A stretch of 64,000 bases of DNA, taken from positions 744,001-808,000 of the forward strand of contig NC_088942.1 in assembly GCF_033473495.1 (NCBI RefSeq). Direction: 5' to 3'. Within the stretch, counting starts at the first letter, position 1. Each line of letters begins with the position of its first letter. The stretch is from Cercospora beticola (Eukaryota; Ascomycota; Dothideomycetes; Mycosphaerellales; Mycosphaerellaceae). The notes below the pieces were generated by a model that saw only the letters and a list, made by a program, of their open reading frames with translations, was not told where the DNA came from and ran no database searches. The position numbers and the translations under genes were made by a program. Below are positions 44,459-55,102 of this stretch, one piece after another.

Positions 44459-45154
44459 ATGAGATTCTTAACTCTCTCCCTTCTGTCTCTCGCCGTGTGC
44501 GAATCACACGCACTGTATCTTGACGGACCCTCCCAGCATCAAGGCCTCCATCTAAGGACTGAGCAACATGCTGCAGAATGCTCTGACAAGACCGAGCCTG
44601 GAATCTGGTACCTGTATCCAGAAGTCGAGGCCAAGGTTGCCTTTGTATCCCAGGAGCCGGACGCTAGTATATGCCGAGCACCCTCCTCCCTCGCCAAACG
44701 CCAACGCCAACTCACTCAAAACATATTCAACAAAATCTGCAAAAGAGAGATAACCGGCAAGAAAGGAACCAGGGGAATCACCAGGGACATTCAAGTTCCC
44801 GTTGACGGAGCCATACAGCTCGTGCCCATGCCCGGCGGTGGAACGGTTGAGATGCAAGCAGACAGCGTGGAACATGAATTTGAGAATGGAGAGACAAGGA
44901 ATGAGCTGGCCGTCACAGTTATAAATCGCAGCCAATGTCCGTTACGCCTGGAGTGGCTGACGAATTTGCGACTTTTTAATGTCAGGCGTGGTGATCCTGG
45001 AAACAACTTGTCGCCCCGTGAACTCGATGCGACTCCGCTGCGGCAATGGCAGGACAATCCTAATGGCTGCGAGATCGGTGGGCTTCAGCCTACGGATCAC
45101 GTTGCGATCGCAGTACGATTGATTATTACGGCATTTACAGGATATTCCTGTTAG
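44459..45154 (+). CDS. Secreted cysteine-containing protein, function unknown
   Basis: An intronless gene of 231 residues. The N-terminus MRFLTLSLLSLAVCESHA is a signal peptide with likely cleavage before LYLDG. The mature part has six cysteines (AEC, ICR, KIC, QCP, GCE and the C-terminal YSC), enough for three disulfides, and ends on a cysteine. A basic SLAKRQRQ region could be a Kex2-like processing site (KR). I recognise no enzyme family. Secretion, small size and cysteines make it an effector or surface-protein candidate, which is inference. It has a strong TATA box and follows the BTB cluster. Confidence 0.78.
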   Translation: MRFLTLSLLSLAVCESHALYLDGPSQHQGLHLRTEQHAAECSDKTEPGIWYLYPEVEAKVAFVSQEPDASICRAPSSLAKRQRQLTQNIFNKICKREITGKKGTRGITRDIQVPVDGAIQLVPMPGGGTVEMQADSVEHEFENGETRNELAVTVINRSQCPLRLEWLTNLRLFNVRRGDPGNNLSPRELDATPLRQWQDNPNGCEIGGLQPTDHVAIAVRLIITAFTGYSC

Positions 45155-45343
45155 ATAGAGAGCACATTGTTAGCCATTCAATTGGAATGGATACAACGAC
45201 TGTTGCGCATGGGATGTAGTGCAGGGGAGTTTGTGGAGAGCAACCAGGCAGATGAGCGTCTCCTTAGACCGAGAATCGAAGCAATGTATGAACCAAAACT
45301 GAGCTGCTAAGGTCGTCTTCACGACAGTCAGTTGCTACTCACC

Positions 45344-47842
45344 TCATCTCTTTCGCCCAAAGAACTGCCCCAAACCCGCTGCCACACTTCCCACATTCCC
45401 ATCAGCTTTCGCATCGACACAATCTCGAATCCAACCGGGTAGCTTCCTTCTAAACCTCTCATCAGCATACCTCGCGTCGAACAAGAGTATACTCGCCCAA
45501 TCGTCCTTATGTCTGATTGCTCTCCCGATCGATTGATTCACACTTCTCATCGTGACATTCTCTCCATGCTCTCTGCTCGCTCGACCCTTTGGCTCCCCTC
45601 TCTGCGCAGCCCGCTCTTCCAGATATTCCATCTTAGCTTTCCAGTCCGGATCAGCGTAGTTTGGGAATGGCAGACCAACTACAACAACACAGCGACCGAG
45701 CTCGTTGGAGAAGTTGATGCCCTCAGAGAGCTTGCCGCCGATCACAGAGAGAAGGAGCGCGCCGCGTTTGGGATCCTTGTGTATGGCTGCGGTGTATGCT
45801 GTAAAAGGATCTTCTTGACTGGTTCCACGAGTATCGAAGAACAGAGGCTTGAGAGCTTCGAGTTGAGATGTGATACCAGCGGTCTTCCATGCGCGCAGAA
45901 TGTTGTCAATGTATGAGTAGCTGGGGAAGAATACCACCATGCCGCCTTCCACTTTTGGAGCAAGTTGTAGAAGAGCTTTGCCCGCGCGAAGCATATTCTT
46001 ATCGCGCGATTTGAAAGTGAAATCGATCGAGCCTTCGTTGTCGGAGGGGATTGTTCGAACGAACAAGTTGTTGGGCGGAATCAGATGTCCGCAGGAGAAT
46101 GTGGTGATGTCGTTGAGATATGGGAAGAGCTGCTGTTTGTAGTCTTCCATGGGAGACATTGTGCCGCCTGCGAGGATGACGGATCTGGCACTCTCGACAA
46201 TATCTCGAAAATGTTCGGCGGGGTCGAGCAGCATGTATTTGATCGTCACCTTGTCATCCACTTTGCTCCATGTGAAGCGGCCTTCTTTGGCAGGATTCAT
46301 CAAGCACGGTAAGAAATTCTGTACGTGTGTAAGTATTGGAACGTCGGCTGCAGCCTCTTGGCTTGCTGTACGCTTCTGCGTGGTTTCAGCTTCAGCGCGC
46401 GCAAGATGCGCAATGTAGCCTTCTACTTTTCTCGCCAGCTTGCTCGCACTGATGTACTGAACGAGCTTGACCAGATTGATTTGGTCCGCATTATGCTGAG
46501 CAAGAAGTGAAGTCGCAGTCGTCGTAGCGCCATCGTTACTTTGTTGGCGTACTTGACTAGCAAAGTGCAACAGAGAATTGATGACTTTGATCAGCTGTGT
46601 GACATATATTCGATTCTTGTCCTTGAGTCGTTTGTTGAATTTCCGATAGTATTCTGCAAGTCCTGCTTTAGCTTGCTGCAGCTGTGAGTCGTTGATGTTT
46701 GCAGAATAGATGGTCTCGACAGAGTCCATAAGGTTGTGAGCCTCGTCAATGATAACCACATGGCCTTTGATCGAGATGTCAAGTGCTTCGCGGGCGGCCT
46801 TGTGCAGCAGTAGCGGGTAGGGCAGAGTGACGATCTCAGCATGTCCTATGCCAGGTCTAGAAGCGTAGTACGGGCACACACCAAGCTTAGAGCCTAGACC
46901 AGCCAGGTCTTCGATGTCTCTGATTTTGGCCAGAGCGTGGTCACGAAAGTCCAGGATCACGTCTTCATTTTCTTTCTTTGGCAAGTACTGGCATTTCTTG
47001 TCTGCTGCGACGTTTGACTGTTGCAGCTCGGCACATCGCTCATTGATCGCAGTCAGAGTGGAGAGCTTGTTGACACGAGGGTTGATGCACAGGTTCTGTC
47101 GGGATCCAAGCGTAAGATGTTTGAGCTCTTCGACCAAGCCAGCGCCATCAGACTTGCCTTGCTCGTCTTCGGGCGGCAACCCTGGCGGTAGGCGCACTCT
47201 TTTCAGTTCGCCGATAAATTGAGATAGCTGTGAATGCGTGCGGGAACAGAAATAGATCTTGGGCTCATCGGCATTCGCAGCGTCGTCTTCTTGGTTTGCA
47301 CTTTTATGCAACAGACCAAGCTTCTCCATGAGCTTCGTAGTCTCGGCTGAGTATTGAGATTGGCCAGAGCCATTTTCGTCAACGCTATCGTAGTCGGCAA
47401 GCACAAATTGCTCTTCGTCAGCATTCTCCTCAGGCTGCTCGTCTGATCTCTTCTGACGCTTGAAAGCTGGCCCTTCATTCGCAATACGCTGAGCTCGCTC
47501 TCGGGCCCTCCTTTCTCTTTCGCGTACAGAAGTCAAGCGCGCCTCGAATTCCTCCCTCATATGTCTGATCTCGCGGCTACGAGCCCTCCTAGCGGCTTCG
47601 GTCATCCACTCTGGCTCGTCATCCTCGACCTCAACACTTGCCATGGCTTCATCGAACATTCTCCGCTTGTGCTCGCGGAGCCAGGTCAGTGAGCCGCATA
47701 TCAGGCTCAATGATTTGCCTGTTCCTGTTGGAGATTCGAAAATGCCAACTTTGCCATGCTCAATGCAGTTGTACACGCCTTCCATGAATTGCTGCTGAAT
47801 GTCATATGGCCGGAATGGGTGATGGAAATCTTTGGCTTCCAT
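45344..47842 (-). CDS. CHL1: ATP-dependent DNA helicase Chl1 (DDX11/FANCJ-like)
   Basis: An intronless gene of 832 residues in the Rad3/XPD superfamily 2 helicase family. Visible features are the Q-motif-like start FRPYDIQQQFM, Walker A ESPTGTGKSLSL, the region of the four Fe-S cysteines (LCINPRV, ERCAEL, KCQYL, GVCPYY), DEAH box VVIIDEAHNLMD, SVIGGKLSEGINFS and motif VI QSIGRAIRHKDD. An acidic and arginine-rich insert of about 100 residues after motif I is typical of Chl1. Chl1 unwinds DNA at forks and is needed for sister-chromatid cohesion in the nucleus. The 3' end is 190 bp from the secreted-protein gene. Confidence 0.92.
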   Translation of the reverse strand: MEAKDFHHPFRPYDIQQQFMEGVYNCIEHGKVGIFESPTGTGKSLSLICGSLTWLREHKRRMFDEAMASVEVEDDEPEWMTEAARRARSREIRHMREEFEARLTSVRERERRARERAQRIANEGPAFKRQKRSDEQPEENADEEQFVLADYDSVDENGSGQSQYSAETTKLMEKLGLLHKSANQEDDAANADEPKIYFCSRTHSQLSQFIGELKRVRLPPGLPPEDEQGKSDGAGLVEELKHLTLGSRQNLCINPRVNKLSTLTAINERCAELQQSNVAADKKCQYLPKKENEDVILDFRDHALAKIRDIEDLAGLGSKLGVCPYYASRPGIGHAEIVTLPYPLLLHKAAREALDISIKGHVVIIDEAHNLMDSVETIYSANINDSQLQQAKAGLAEYYRKFNKRLKDKNRIYVTQLIKVINSLLHFASQVRQQSNDGATTTATSLLAQHNADQINLVKLVQYISASKLARKVEGYIAHLARAEAETTQKRTASQEAAADVPILTHVQNFLPCLMNPAKEGRFTWSKVDDKVTIKYMLLDPAEHFRDIVESARSVILAGGTMSPMEDYKQQLFPYLNDITTFSCGHLIPPNNLFVRTIPSDNEGSIDFTFKSRDKNMLRAGKALLQLAPKVEGGMVVFFPSYSYIDNILRAWKTAGITSQLEALKPLFFDTRGTSQEDPFTAYTAAIHKDPKRGALLLSVIGGKLSEGINFSNELGRCVVVVGLPFPNYADPDWKAKMEYLEERAAQRGEPKGRASREHGENVTMRSVNQSIGRAIRHKDDWASILLFDARYADERFRRKLPGWIRDCVDAKADGNVGSVAAGLGQFFGRKR

Positions 47843-48034
47843 CTTGTCTTGCGGTCAGCTGCGCGTGCAGCAATAACGCTTTGTGCGACAGCGGGAAGCG
47901 CAGCTTGAGTTGTGAAGTCGCGGAAGAGAGAACGAAATGGCGTTCGACAGGGCTCCACAACGCGCTACGACGCGACTTTTCGTGACTCTTTTGTTCCTGA
48001 GGCATGAATATCCGCTCCGCTCCGCTCATATGCT

Positions 48035-48878
48035 TCAACGATGCTTGCCCTTTCTGAAGCGCATAGAATCGCTGTTGCTGGTCTGCTGCGAAGATGATTT
48101 GGCATCGATTACCCACGTATCGAGGATCTCCTTCTTCTCGACTTTCTTACGTTCCTTGGTCTTTGCCTCCTTGATACGTCGGATGTAGCCCATGTAGATC
48201 ACGACTTCCGCCACAGCAACTAGAGTGCTGCTGAAGAAAGCCAATGCCATTCGCTGTGGTACACTCCAGCGACGTGCTGCCATCCATACCGCCACGCTGG
48301 TGCAAATGATGGAGACCAGCACATTGATGATCAACACCATCTGTCTATTGACATCAGCATAAGTCACCTCGTCAATTTCATCTGCGACTTGAGATCCAAT
48401 CGGTCCGAAAGACGAGGAAGCATTGGGAAATCGCTGGCTGAAGGTCTCAGGTTTGGCAGGCGGATTGATCATTCGCTCATATTGACGCTGTTCTTCTTCC
48501 TCTCGGAGGCGCTTCATCAATCGTTTGTATTCATCGCTCTGAAAGTCGTCAGTATTCTGTGCTCCTTCAGCTGCGAACGCGTGGACTTACGGGCTCTGGC
48601 TTGGGCGGAGGTGGCGGTTGGTATATGTTGGCACCCTTTAACAACGCATCAAGACGCCATTTCTGCGTGAGCTCGGCGGCTCCTTGAGAGTGTTGTACAA
48701 GAAACCTAGACACTTCTACAAGCTCGTGATGCTCAATAGGGCTGCCTATTTTCGCTGTAGACAACTTCTCGCGTCGTTCCTTTGCTTCATCGCTGTAGCC
48801 TTCGTCAACATCCTTCTGCCGCTCACAATAGTCCGACAAGGCTGCTTTGGCGGCAGGTGTGATGGTGAGCAAGACCAT
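48035..48878 (-). CDS. V-ATPase assembly factor, Vma12/TMEM199-like
   Basis: Exons 48878-48591 and 48538-48035 are joined over a 52-nt intron (GTAAGT..TTTCAG) in phase, giving 263 residues. The N-terminal half is soluble and helical with a PPPPPKPEP linker just before the intron; the second half has RLMKRLREEEEQRQYERM and two membrane segments (MVLIINVLVSIICTSVAVWM and ALAFFSSTLVAVAEVVIYMG) in a hairpin, then a basic tail. This matches the ER-resident V-ATPase assembly factor family, in which yeast Vma12 with Vma22 assembles the Vo sector. The start MVLLTITPAAKAAL is chosen over a longer frame to 49052, which has no conserved look and overlaps the COQ1 promoter. Confidence 0.83.
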
Positions 48879-49134
48879 GACCAGCGATATCGAAAATGTT
48901 TCGCGGGTGTGTTGACAGCAACTGCATCTCAAGCTCTCGTTCGGGCAAGGGTCCGTCAACGGAACGGAGGTGAGGCCGGCGCCAGCGATCTTGAAATCAT
49001 CGAAAAGCCGCGTTGGATGCGGACATCCACTTTCATGCTCCATCAGAGCCACACTCGTTCACGGCTCACAGCACATCGGAACCACTCATCACGCACCTGA
49101 ATATCGTTCCGGAGCCCGCTTTGGCGACTTATAT

Positions 49135-50550
49135 ATGTCTGGAGCCGCAGCGGCCTTGCCGCGAACTTTTGTTGGGACTTCGACTTCGATAGCCACACGA
49201 TCTCGAGTAACGCAGCCTCGGTGTCCACAATGCTCTCGAACGATAAGCTACCGAAGCTTTCACAGCAGTCGACGGAAACTGTATAATGATACACAAAAAC
49301 GAGAACAATCCGCGGTCGCCGCAGCCGTATCGCAGGCGAAGCAGATCTTCAATGCTGCTCCGCTAGCAGGTCCCATGGGCATTGACCCATTGAGGAGCGT
49401 AGCGAAAGAGATGAAGTTCATGACGGGAAACATCAGACAGTTACTAGGCTCTGGACATCCTATGCTGGATACAGTATCGAAATACTACACCCAATCAGAG
49501 GGCAAATATGTGCGCCCAATGCTCGTCCTGCTCATGTCGCAGGCAACATCTCTGTTTCCCCAACGACCGCGATCGCAGGCAAGTTTACAGGAAGCCATCG
49601 ATACGCCCATCTCGTCTCCCTCCGTTCTAGCCGACGCAAATCCCTCATCGCCCTTGACTGCTCCAAGCGCAGAGACCGCGGAGCTAAACTCCGACGATTC
49701 TGTACTACCATCTCAACGAAGGCTGGCTGAGATCACGGAACTTATTCATACAGCCTCGCTGCTTCACGACGATGTCATTGATCACTCCGACTCAAGACGA
49801 GGAAACCCGTCAGCGAACATTGAGTTCGGAAACAAGATGGCAGTATTGGCCGGGGATTTCTTGTTGGGAAGGGCATCTGTCGCGTTGGCACGCCTTCGCG
49901 ATCCCGAAGTGACAGAGTTGTTGGCAACTGTGATCGCGAACCTCGTGGAAGGAGAGTTCATGCAGTTGAAGAACACAGCGGCAGACGAACGAAATCCCAC
50001 CTGGAACGAAGAAACAATCACATACTACCTCCAGAAGACATATCTGAAATCTGCGAGTTTGATCAGCAAGTCCTGTCGTGCGGCTGCTCTGCTAGGGGAG
50101 CATCCTCGCGAAGTGGTTGAAGCGGCGTATCAGTACGGAAAGAACTTGGGTCTAGCATTCCAGCTGGTCGATGATATGCTGGACTACACTGTTAGTGGGC
50201 AAGAGCTCGGAAAGCCTGGAGGTGCAGATCTTGAGCTGGGCCTTGCAACGGCGCCGCTGCTGTTCGCGTGGAAGGACAACAAGGAGCTGGGAACGTTGGT
50301 TGGACGGAAGTTCTCCGAGAAGGGAGATGCGCAGAAGGTGAGTTTCAATGTGGCCTTTTGGCTGTGTTTCAATGCTAACGGTCTGCAGGCACGAGACATA
50401 GTCATGCAAAGCAACGGTATTGAGCAGACTAGAGCACTAGCGCAAGACTACGTCGACAAAGCTGCACAAGCTATAGCCGGGTTCCCGGAAAGCGAGGCCA
50501 AGGTTGGGCTGCTCAACATGTGTACAAAAGTGATGTCGCGCAGGAAGTAG
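49135..50550 (+). CDS. COQ1: Polyprenyl diphosphate synthase Coq1 (ubiquinone)
   Basis: Trans-prenyl transferase that builds the ubiquinone side chain in mitochondria. The N-terminus (MSGAAAALPRTFVGTSTS.. to RSFHSSRRKLYN) is a mitochondrial presequence with a FHSSRR processing-like motif. The first aspartate-rich motif is LLHDDVIDHSDSRRG and the second is LVDDMLDY; GKYVRPMLVLL and EGEFMQLKN are also family features. A 51-nt intron lies at 50338-50388 (GTGAGT..CTGCAG, branch GCTAACG). It is a multiple of three without a stop, so the unspliced frame stays open; removal gives 454 residues and the expected family length. The start at 49135 is preferred over an upstream in-frame ATG at 48970, which would overlap the divergent Vma12-like gene. 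Confidence 0.92.
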   Translation: MSGAAAALPRTFVGTSTSIATRSRVTQPRCPQCSRTISYRSFHSSRRKLYNDTQKREQSAVAAAVSQAKQIFNAAPLAGPMGIDPLRSVAKEMKFMTGNIRQLLGSGHPMLDTVSKYYTQSEGKYVRPMLVLLMSQATSLFPQRPRSQASLQEAIDTPISSPSVLADANPSSPLTAPSAETAELNSDDSVLPSQRRLAEITELIHTASLLHDDVIDHSDSRRGNPSANIEFGNKMAVLAGDFLLGRASVALARLRDPEVTELLATVIANLVEGEFMQLKNTAADERNPTWNEETITYYLQKTYLKSASLISKSCRAAALLGEHPREVVEAAYQYGKNLGLAFQLVDDMLDYTVSGQELGKPGGADLELGLATAPLLFAWKDNKELGTLVGRKFSEKGDAQKVSFNVAFWLCFNANGLQARDIVMQSNGIEQTRALAQDYVDKAAQAIAGFPESEAKVGLLNMCTKVMSRRK

Positions 50551-50936
50551 AACGACAGAGCGATACCATCCCAGGTCATTCAAGCCTGGAAGTGCTGCAT
50601 ATTTCACTGGGCCTTCGATATGGCATCGAATGGATGAGCATAGCCCAGTTGCAGCGGGCTTGTATATTCAGCATGTACACATACATAACGGCCTATAGAC
50701 AGTCCACTCATGGCAGAGAGAAATGGATCTAGTCGCTGTGTATTTTATATCTTATAGAGGCGTATCATAGCGTATTCCAGCTGGGATCTACTAGCACCAC
50801 ACCTTGCGTCACATCAGTTCGCATGTGAACCAAGCTTCCTTCCCTCCCATCATCGCAACTCCCATCGCAGTCAAGATGCACCTCATCTACCCCAAGACTT
50901 GAGCAGGACTCAAGCAATGGAACAACGATAGCAGCA
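50551..50936. other. Intergenic region, COQ1 3' UTR to ankyrin gene
   Basis: 386 bp between two plus-strand genes. The first part is A/T-rich and is likely COQ1 3' UTR. No gene seen. Confidence 0.5.
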
Positions 50937-51914
50937 ATGACAGCGACGGTACAATGTATGAACGCCTCCGGAACCCACCTCATCATCTACTAATGTTGCA
51001 TCAGGATCGAAGCCTCCACTCGTCTCCGACGAGCCATTCTCCTCAACGACGTCCTTCTTGTTCAGCGCATCATTCGCAACAACCCGCACTTCCTTCAGAA
51101 TCCCGATTTCGCCGATAAATCCAATACGTCGCTCCACCTTGCCGCTTCCCATGGCTTCCCGGAGATATGCACTCTTCTGATCTCCCTCGGACACGACGCG
51201 AACGAGATCTCCCGAAACAGCGACCATGACACGCCACTGATGCTCGCCGCGAGGAACGGCAATTATGAAGTTGGTACGCTACTCGCGAAGCAATTCCCGC
51301 GATGCATTCCGTTCTACAACAAGCAAGGCATGGATGCTCTAGCTTTGGCGGCACAATGTCCTGGCTCTACCAGTCTGATTCCGATCTTACTGCAAGATGA
51401 AAGCTTCCCCGCGAGAGCGGATGTGCAGGACTTGGACGGGAACACGCCATTACATCATGCGAGCGCGAGTGGGAGTTTGAAAGCATTGAGAATCCTACTC
51501 GCTGCCGGCGCCAACCCGCTGGCCAAGAACAATCACGATTGGACTCCGCTAGCATACTCGCAGACGGTGGCTGCGGAAGTGTACTTCAAGAATCTAATTC
51601 AAGAGATGGAAAAGAGACGGCAAGACGGTGCGAGGGCGAGTGAGGAGTTGTTTAGGAAGAAGATGGCTGCTGCGGGTGGAGGCGTACGGCTTGTTTCGAA
51701 GCAGGAGCAGGATGAAGGCGCCATGGGGGATGGGGAGGACGAGCAGATTATTGATGATGCGCTGAAGAGACACTGGAGTCCGGTCGATAGGAGACGACCT
51801 GGAACTCCTGGTGGTGGCACGCCGGTGATGAGACATGAATGGGGCAGTCCGCCGTTGCTGGGACATATGAGAACAAGAAGCGGAGATGGACGTTCGAGGG
51901 CTGAGAGCGGCTGA
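50937..51914 (+). CDS. Ankyrin-repeat protein (Avo2-like)
   Basis: The well-supported part runs from about 51013 to the stop at 51914. It reads RLRRAILLNDVLLVQRIIRN, NTSLHLAASHGFPEICTLLI, DTPLMLAARNGNYEVGTLLA, DALALAAQCPGS and GNTPLHHASASGSLKALRIL: about five ankyrin repeats. A charged helical tail follows, with Pro/Gly/Arg-rich C-terminal sequence. The arrangement resembles fungal Avo2, a TORC2-associated ankyrin protein; that assignment is tentative. An in-frame TAA at 50991 means the start lies in an earlier exon. My best model is a 19-nt exon 50937-50955 (MTATVQ) with an intron 50956-51012, giving 306 residues. An acceptor at 51004, nearer the branch site CTAAT, would need another first exon. 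Confidence 0.72.
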
Positions 51915-52582
51915 AAGCAGCAGATGAGCAGCATGAAGGATGTTCTTCGCGACCTGCCTCACGCTGGGATATGCTTTGAGTACGCTGGAGCCGACAACGA
52001 TAAAAACTGCATCCGGGTCTCGATGCAGTTGGCGAACAGGAACCTGTGAACTTCGAATCTCAGCAACTACCGCTGGAAGGCGACCAAGCACACAGGTAGT
52101 AACCACTTCCGATATGGCTACTGAAATGGCCGAATGGGGCACAAATAGTCGCGCAAGGTCACAGTCGCGCCTACGACACTGGAACTACGTCTGGGAGCCT
52201 CTCGAAAGGCTAGTAGTATCGTTATCGGATTCCCAAAAAAGGTCGAGGTCGAGACAGCAAGTGTAAGCCATTCTAGGCGAGCCTAATGAACATGCTTCAC
52301 GCTATCACTCACGATCCGGAGGCAGCGTGGCAATTCGATCACCTTGATGGACAGGCGTATCCCACTTCATCTTGGCCATGTTCGAGCTCATTGGCCGCCA
52401 AATGACGAATCTAGCGAGTCTGCATGCGATCGTACGAGCCCCACTCCACGTGACGGACCTTGTTTCTTGGTCCCTCACTGATGCACTCATCGATAACGCG
52501 AGTTGTATAAATTAACAACAAGTCGTCACTGCCACTACTTTGTTGCAATATTACATATCACATGCGAAGAACACTGCAGAGA
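51915..52582. promoter_or_regulatory. Intergenic region with TATA box of kelch gene
   Basis: 668 bp without a supportable gene. TATAAA lies at 52506-52511, 72 bp before the chosen kelch start codon. Confidence 0.5.
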
Positions 52583-53633
52583 ATGGCTTCTGTTACAGCA
52601 ACATGGAAGAAGCTGGCCGCAGCAGAGCCACTTCAACGCTCGTCACACAACGTCAACGCTGTGGGAAACTCGATCTACGTTTTTGGCGGAGAGCTCAAAC
52701 CTAGGGAGCCGAGAGACAATGATCTTCACAAGCTTGATCTCAATGGTGCATAACAATCCCTTGAACTTTGCTTGCACAAACTAAGATGGAACAGGCTCCT
52801 CATCCGTCCAATCAATGAAAGCGCCTGAGACTGCACCATTACCGCGTGTCGGCTCTGCTAGTGCTACAGTGGGCGATACGATATACTTCTTCTCTGGTCG
52901 AGGAGGCCCGGAGATGGCTCCTGTCAATGAAGAAGGGGCGGTCTGGGCCTTGAGTACGAACTCTGGCCAATGGACCTTGCTTCGTCCCGCTTCCTCAACT
53001 TATCCAGAAGCAAGAAGCTACCACACTACAGCATCAGACGGCAAAGATATCGTCTTTGTGCATGCTGGCTGCCCGGAGAAAGGGCGCTTGTCAGACCTCT
53101 GGGCTTTCAGCATATCGAAGAAGGAATGGAAACAACTTGCTTCGGCTCCCGATCCACCCCGAGGTGGAACTTCGATCGCCTGGGCCGATGGAAAATTATA
53201 TCGCATCAATGGCTTTGATGGTACGCAGGAAGTTGGTGGAGCCCTTGACGTGTATGATCCGGCCGCCGATAGTTGGAGCACGATCTCTTTCAATGCGGAT
53301 GGGAAGCAGGGACCTGGCGCCAGAAGTGTTGCGGCTTTGCTGCCTGTTAAGATTGGAGGAAGCACAAATCTCGTGACATTGTTTGGTGAAAGTGATCCCA
53401 GCTCGCTCGGCCACCAAGGAGCTGGAAAGATGCTGTCCGACATCTGGGCATATTCTCTCGACACGGGCGCATGGTCGGCGGTCAATGCGAAGTCTAACGA
53501 CGGTGCTCCTGATGCTAGAGGATGGTTTGATGCTGATGTTGTTACACTTGATGGCAAGGATAGTGTGGCAGTCGCAGGCGGTTTGGGCGAAAGCAACGAG
53601 CGGCTGAACGACCTGTGGGTGCTCAGCTTCTAA
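52583..53633 (+). CDS. Kelch-repeat protein
   Basis: Exons 52583-52745 and 52795-53633 are joined over a 49-nt intron (GTGCAT..GAACAG) in phase, giving 333 residues. Kelch blades appear as SIYVFGGELKP, TIYFFSGRGGPE, DIVFVHAGCPEKGRLSDLWAF, KLYRINGFDG, NLVTLFGESDPS..LSDIWAYSL and SVAVAGGLGESNERLNDLWVLS, so the whole protein is a six-bladed beta-propeller. Such stand-alone kelch proteins resemble plant nitrile-specifier-type and fungal Tea-like fragments, but no specific function can be read. A second in-frame ATG at 52562 would add seven residues. I prefer MASVTATWKKL because similar proteins start near the WKKL motif. Confidence 0.85.
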
Positions 53634-53907
53634 ACCCTCGACAATATACGTACGCAGGCAATAAATACAGTACGAGTACAAGCTTCGGTATGAGTGGTAC
53701 CTGCACAAAGGCCTGTTCGGCAAGTGTCGGGGACAGCTTCACACTTGCACACCCCGCATACATCATTTGTGCCCCACTACTGCGCAATCATTCGCACTTT
53801 ACCACCATATCCGTGACGATCTTCAATAATTTGAGAGCCGTTCTATGTCACGTCGCCACGCCGCCAGACTTCACGATATTTCTCAACACCTCAATTTTAA
53901 CGCAGCC

Positions 53908-55048
53908 ATGGCGACCATGCGAGCAGTCGGTATGAAACCACTGGCTCTGGCCGAGCGTTCACAAACCTCATGGCTAACAGAATTCAGACATCAAAGATGG
54001 CAAAGGCCCTCTCGACAACCTCTTCATCAACGACAAAACCCCTCGCCCAGAACCCACAGGCTCTCAAGCTCTCGTAAAAGTCAAAGCCTTCGGCCTCAAC
54101 CGCATGGACATCCTCCAACGTGAAGGTCGCTATCCCGTCCCTCCACAAGCCCCCAAAACCCTCGGTGTAGAATTCAGCGGCACAATTGAAGAAGTCTCCT
54201 CCTCCAACAAAGAAGGCTTCAAACCCGGCGACGCAGTTTTCGGTCTCGCTTATGGAGGCGCTTACGCCGAATACATTGCTGTTTCAACCCATATGCTGAT
54301 TCACAAACCTGATGAACTCAGCTGGGAAGAATGCGCCGGAATTCCAGAAACCTGGATTACTGCTACACAAGCCATGTATCTCATTGGAGAATTCACCCCA
54401 GGGAAATCCATCCTTTGGCATGCGGGCGCCAGTTCTGTTTCCATTGCTGGTCAACAATTGAGTAAAGTCAACGGTGCCTCCTCCATCTTCGCCACCGCCC
54501 GTTCCGATGAGAAGTGTGATTTCTGTGTTAAGAAACTCGGTTCAACCCAAGCATGGAACACGACAAAGACTGAAAACTGGAGTGAGGAAGTGAAGAAAGC
54601 TACGGATGGGAAGGGAGTAGATATTATAGTGGATTTCATTGGTCCTACGACTTTTGCGGGGAATTTGGATGCTGCGGCGAAGGATGGGAGGATTGTGAAT
54701 TTGGCGACGTTGGGTGGGATGAAGTTGCAGGATACGAACGCAAATTTTGGGAATTTCGTGGCGAAGAGGTTGAGGTAGTAAGTGCTTCTCAGCGTTATTG
54801 ATGTGGAGTGAATGATTGAGTTCATGCTGACACCGTCTTCTAGCGAGGGATCGAGTTTGAGAAGTAGAGACGAGGCGTATCAGGGGAAGCTGAGAGACCA
54901 ATTGGTTGAGCATGCTTTGCCTATGTTCAAGGATGGGAGGCTGAAGAGCATCATTGAAAAGGTGTACCCATGGGAGCAGATTCAAGAGGCGCATCGACAG
55001 ATGGAATCGAATCAGACGATGGGTAAATTGATATGTCGGATTGATTAG
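53908..55048 (+). CDS. Quinone oxidoreductase (PIG3-like, MDR family)
   Basis: Three exons: 53908-53929 (22 nt), 53988-54777 and 54844-55048; introns are 58 and 66 nt and all phases agree, giving 338 residues. It is a zinc-independent medium-chain dehydrogenase: the N-terminal GroES-like part has ALVKVKAFGLNRMDILQREG and GVEFSGTIEEV, then GDAVFGLAYGGAYAEY. The nucleotide-binding fold has ILWHAGASSVSIAGQQLS in place of the usual GGxxGVG signature. VDIIVDFIGPTTF, LRSRDEAYQGKLRDQ and the C-terminal HRQMESNQTMGKLI are typical of the TP53I3/PIG3 quinone reductase branch. It probably reduces quinones with NADPH in the cytosol. Confidence 0.9.
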
Positions 55049-55102
55049 AAGTTCCTTATCCAGGAAACGCTATCTTAGGAATGAAAAAGGCATCCTATCG
55101 TT

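Noticed and set aside
48879..49052. N-terminal extension of the Vma12-like protein
   Set aside because: The open frame extends but overlaps the COQ1 promoter and looks non-conserved; MVLLTITPA is the better start.
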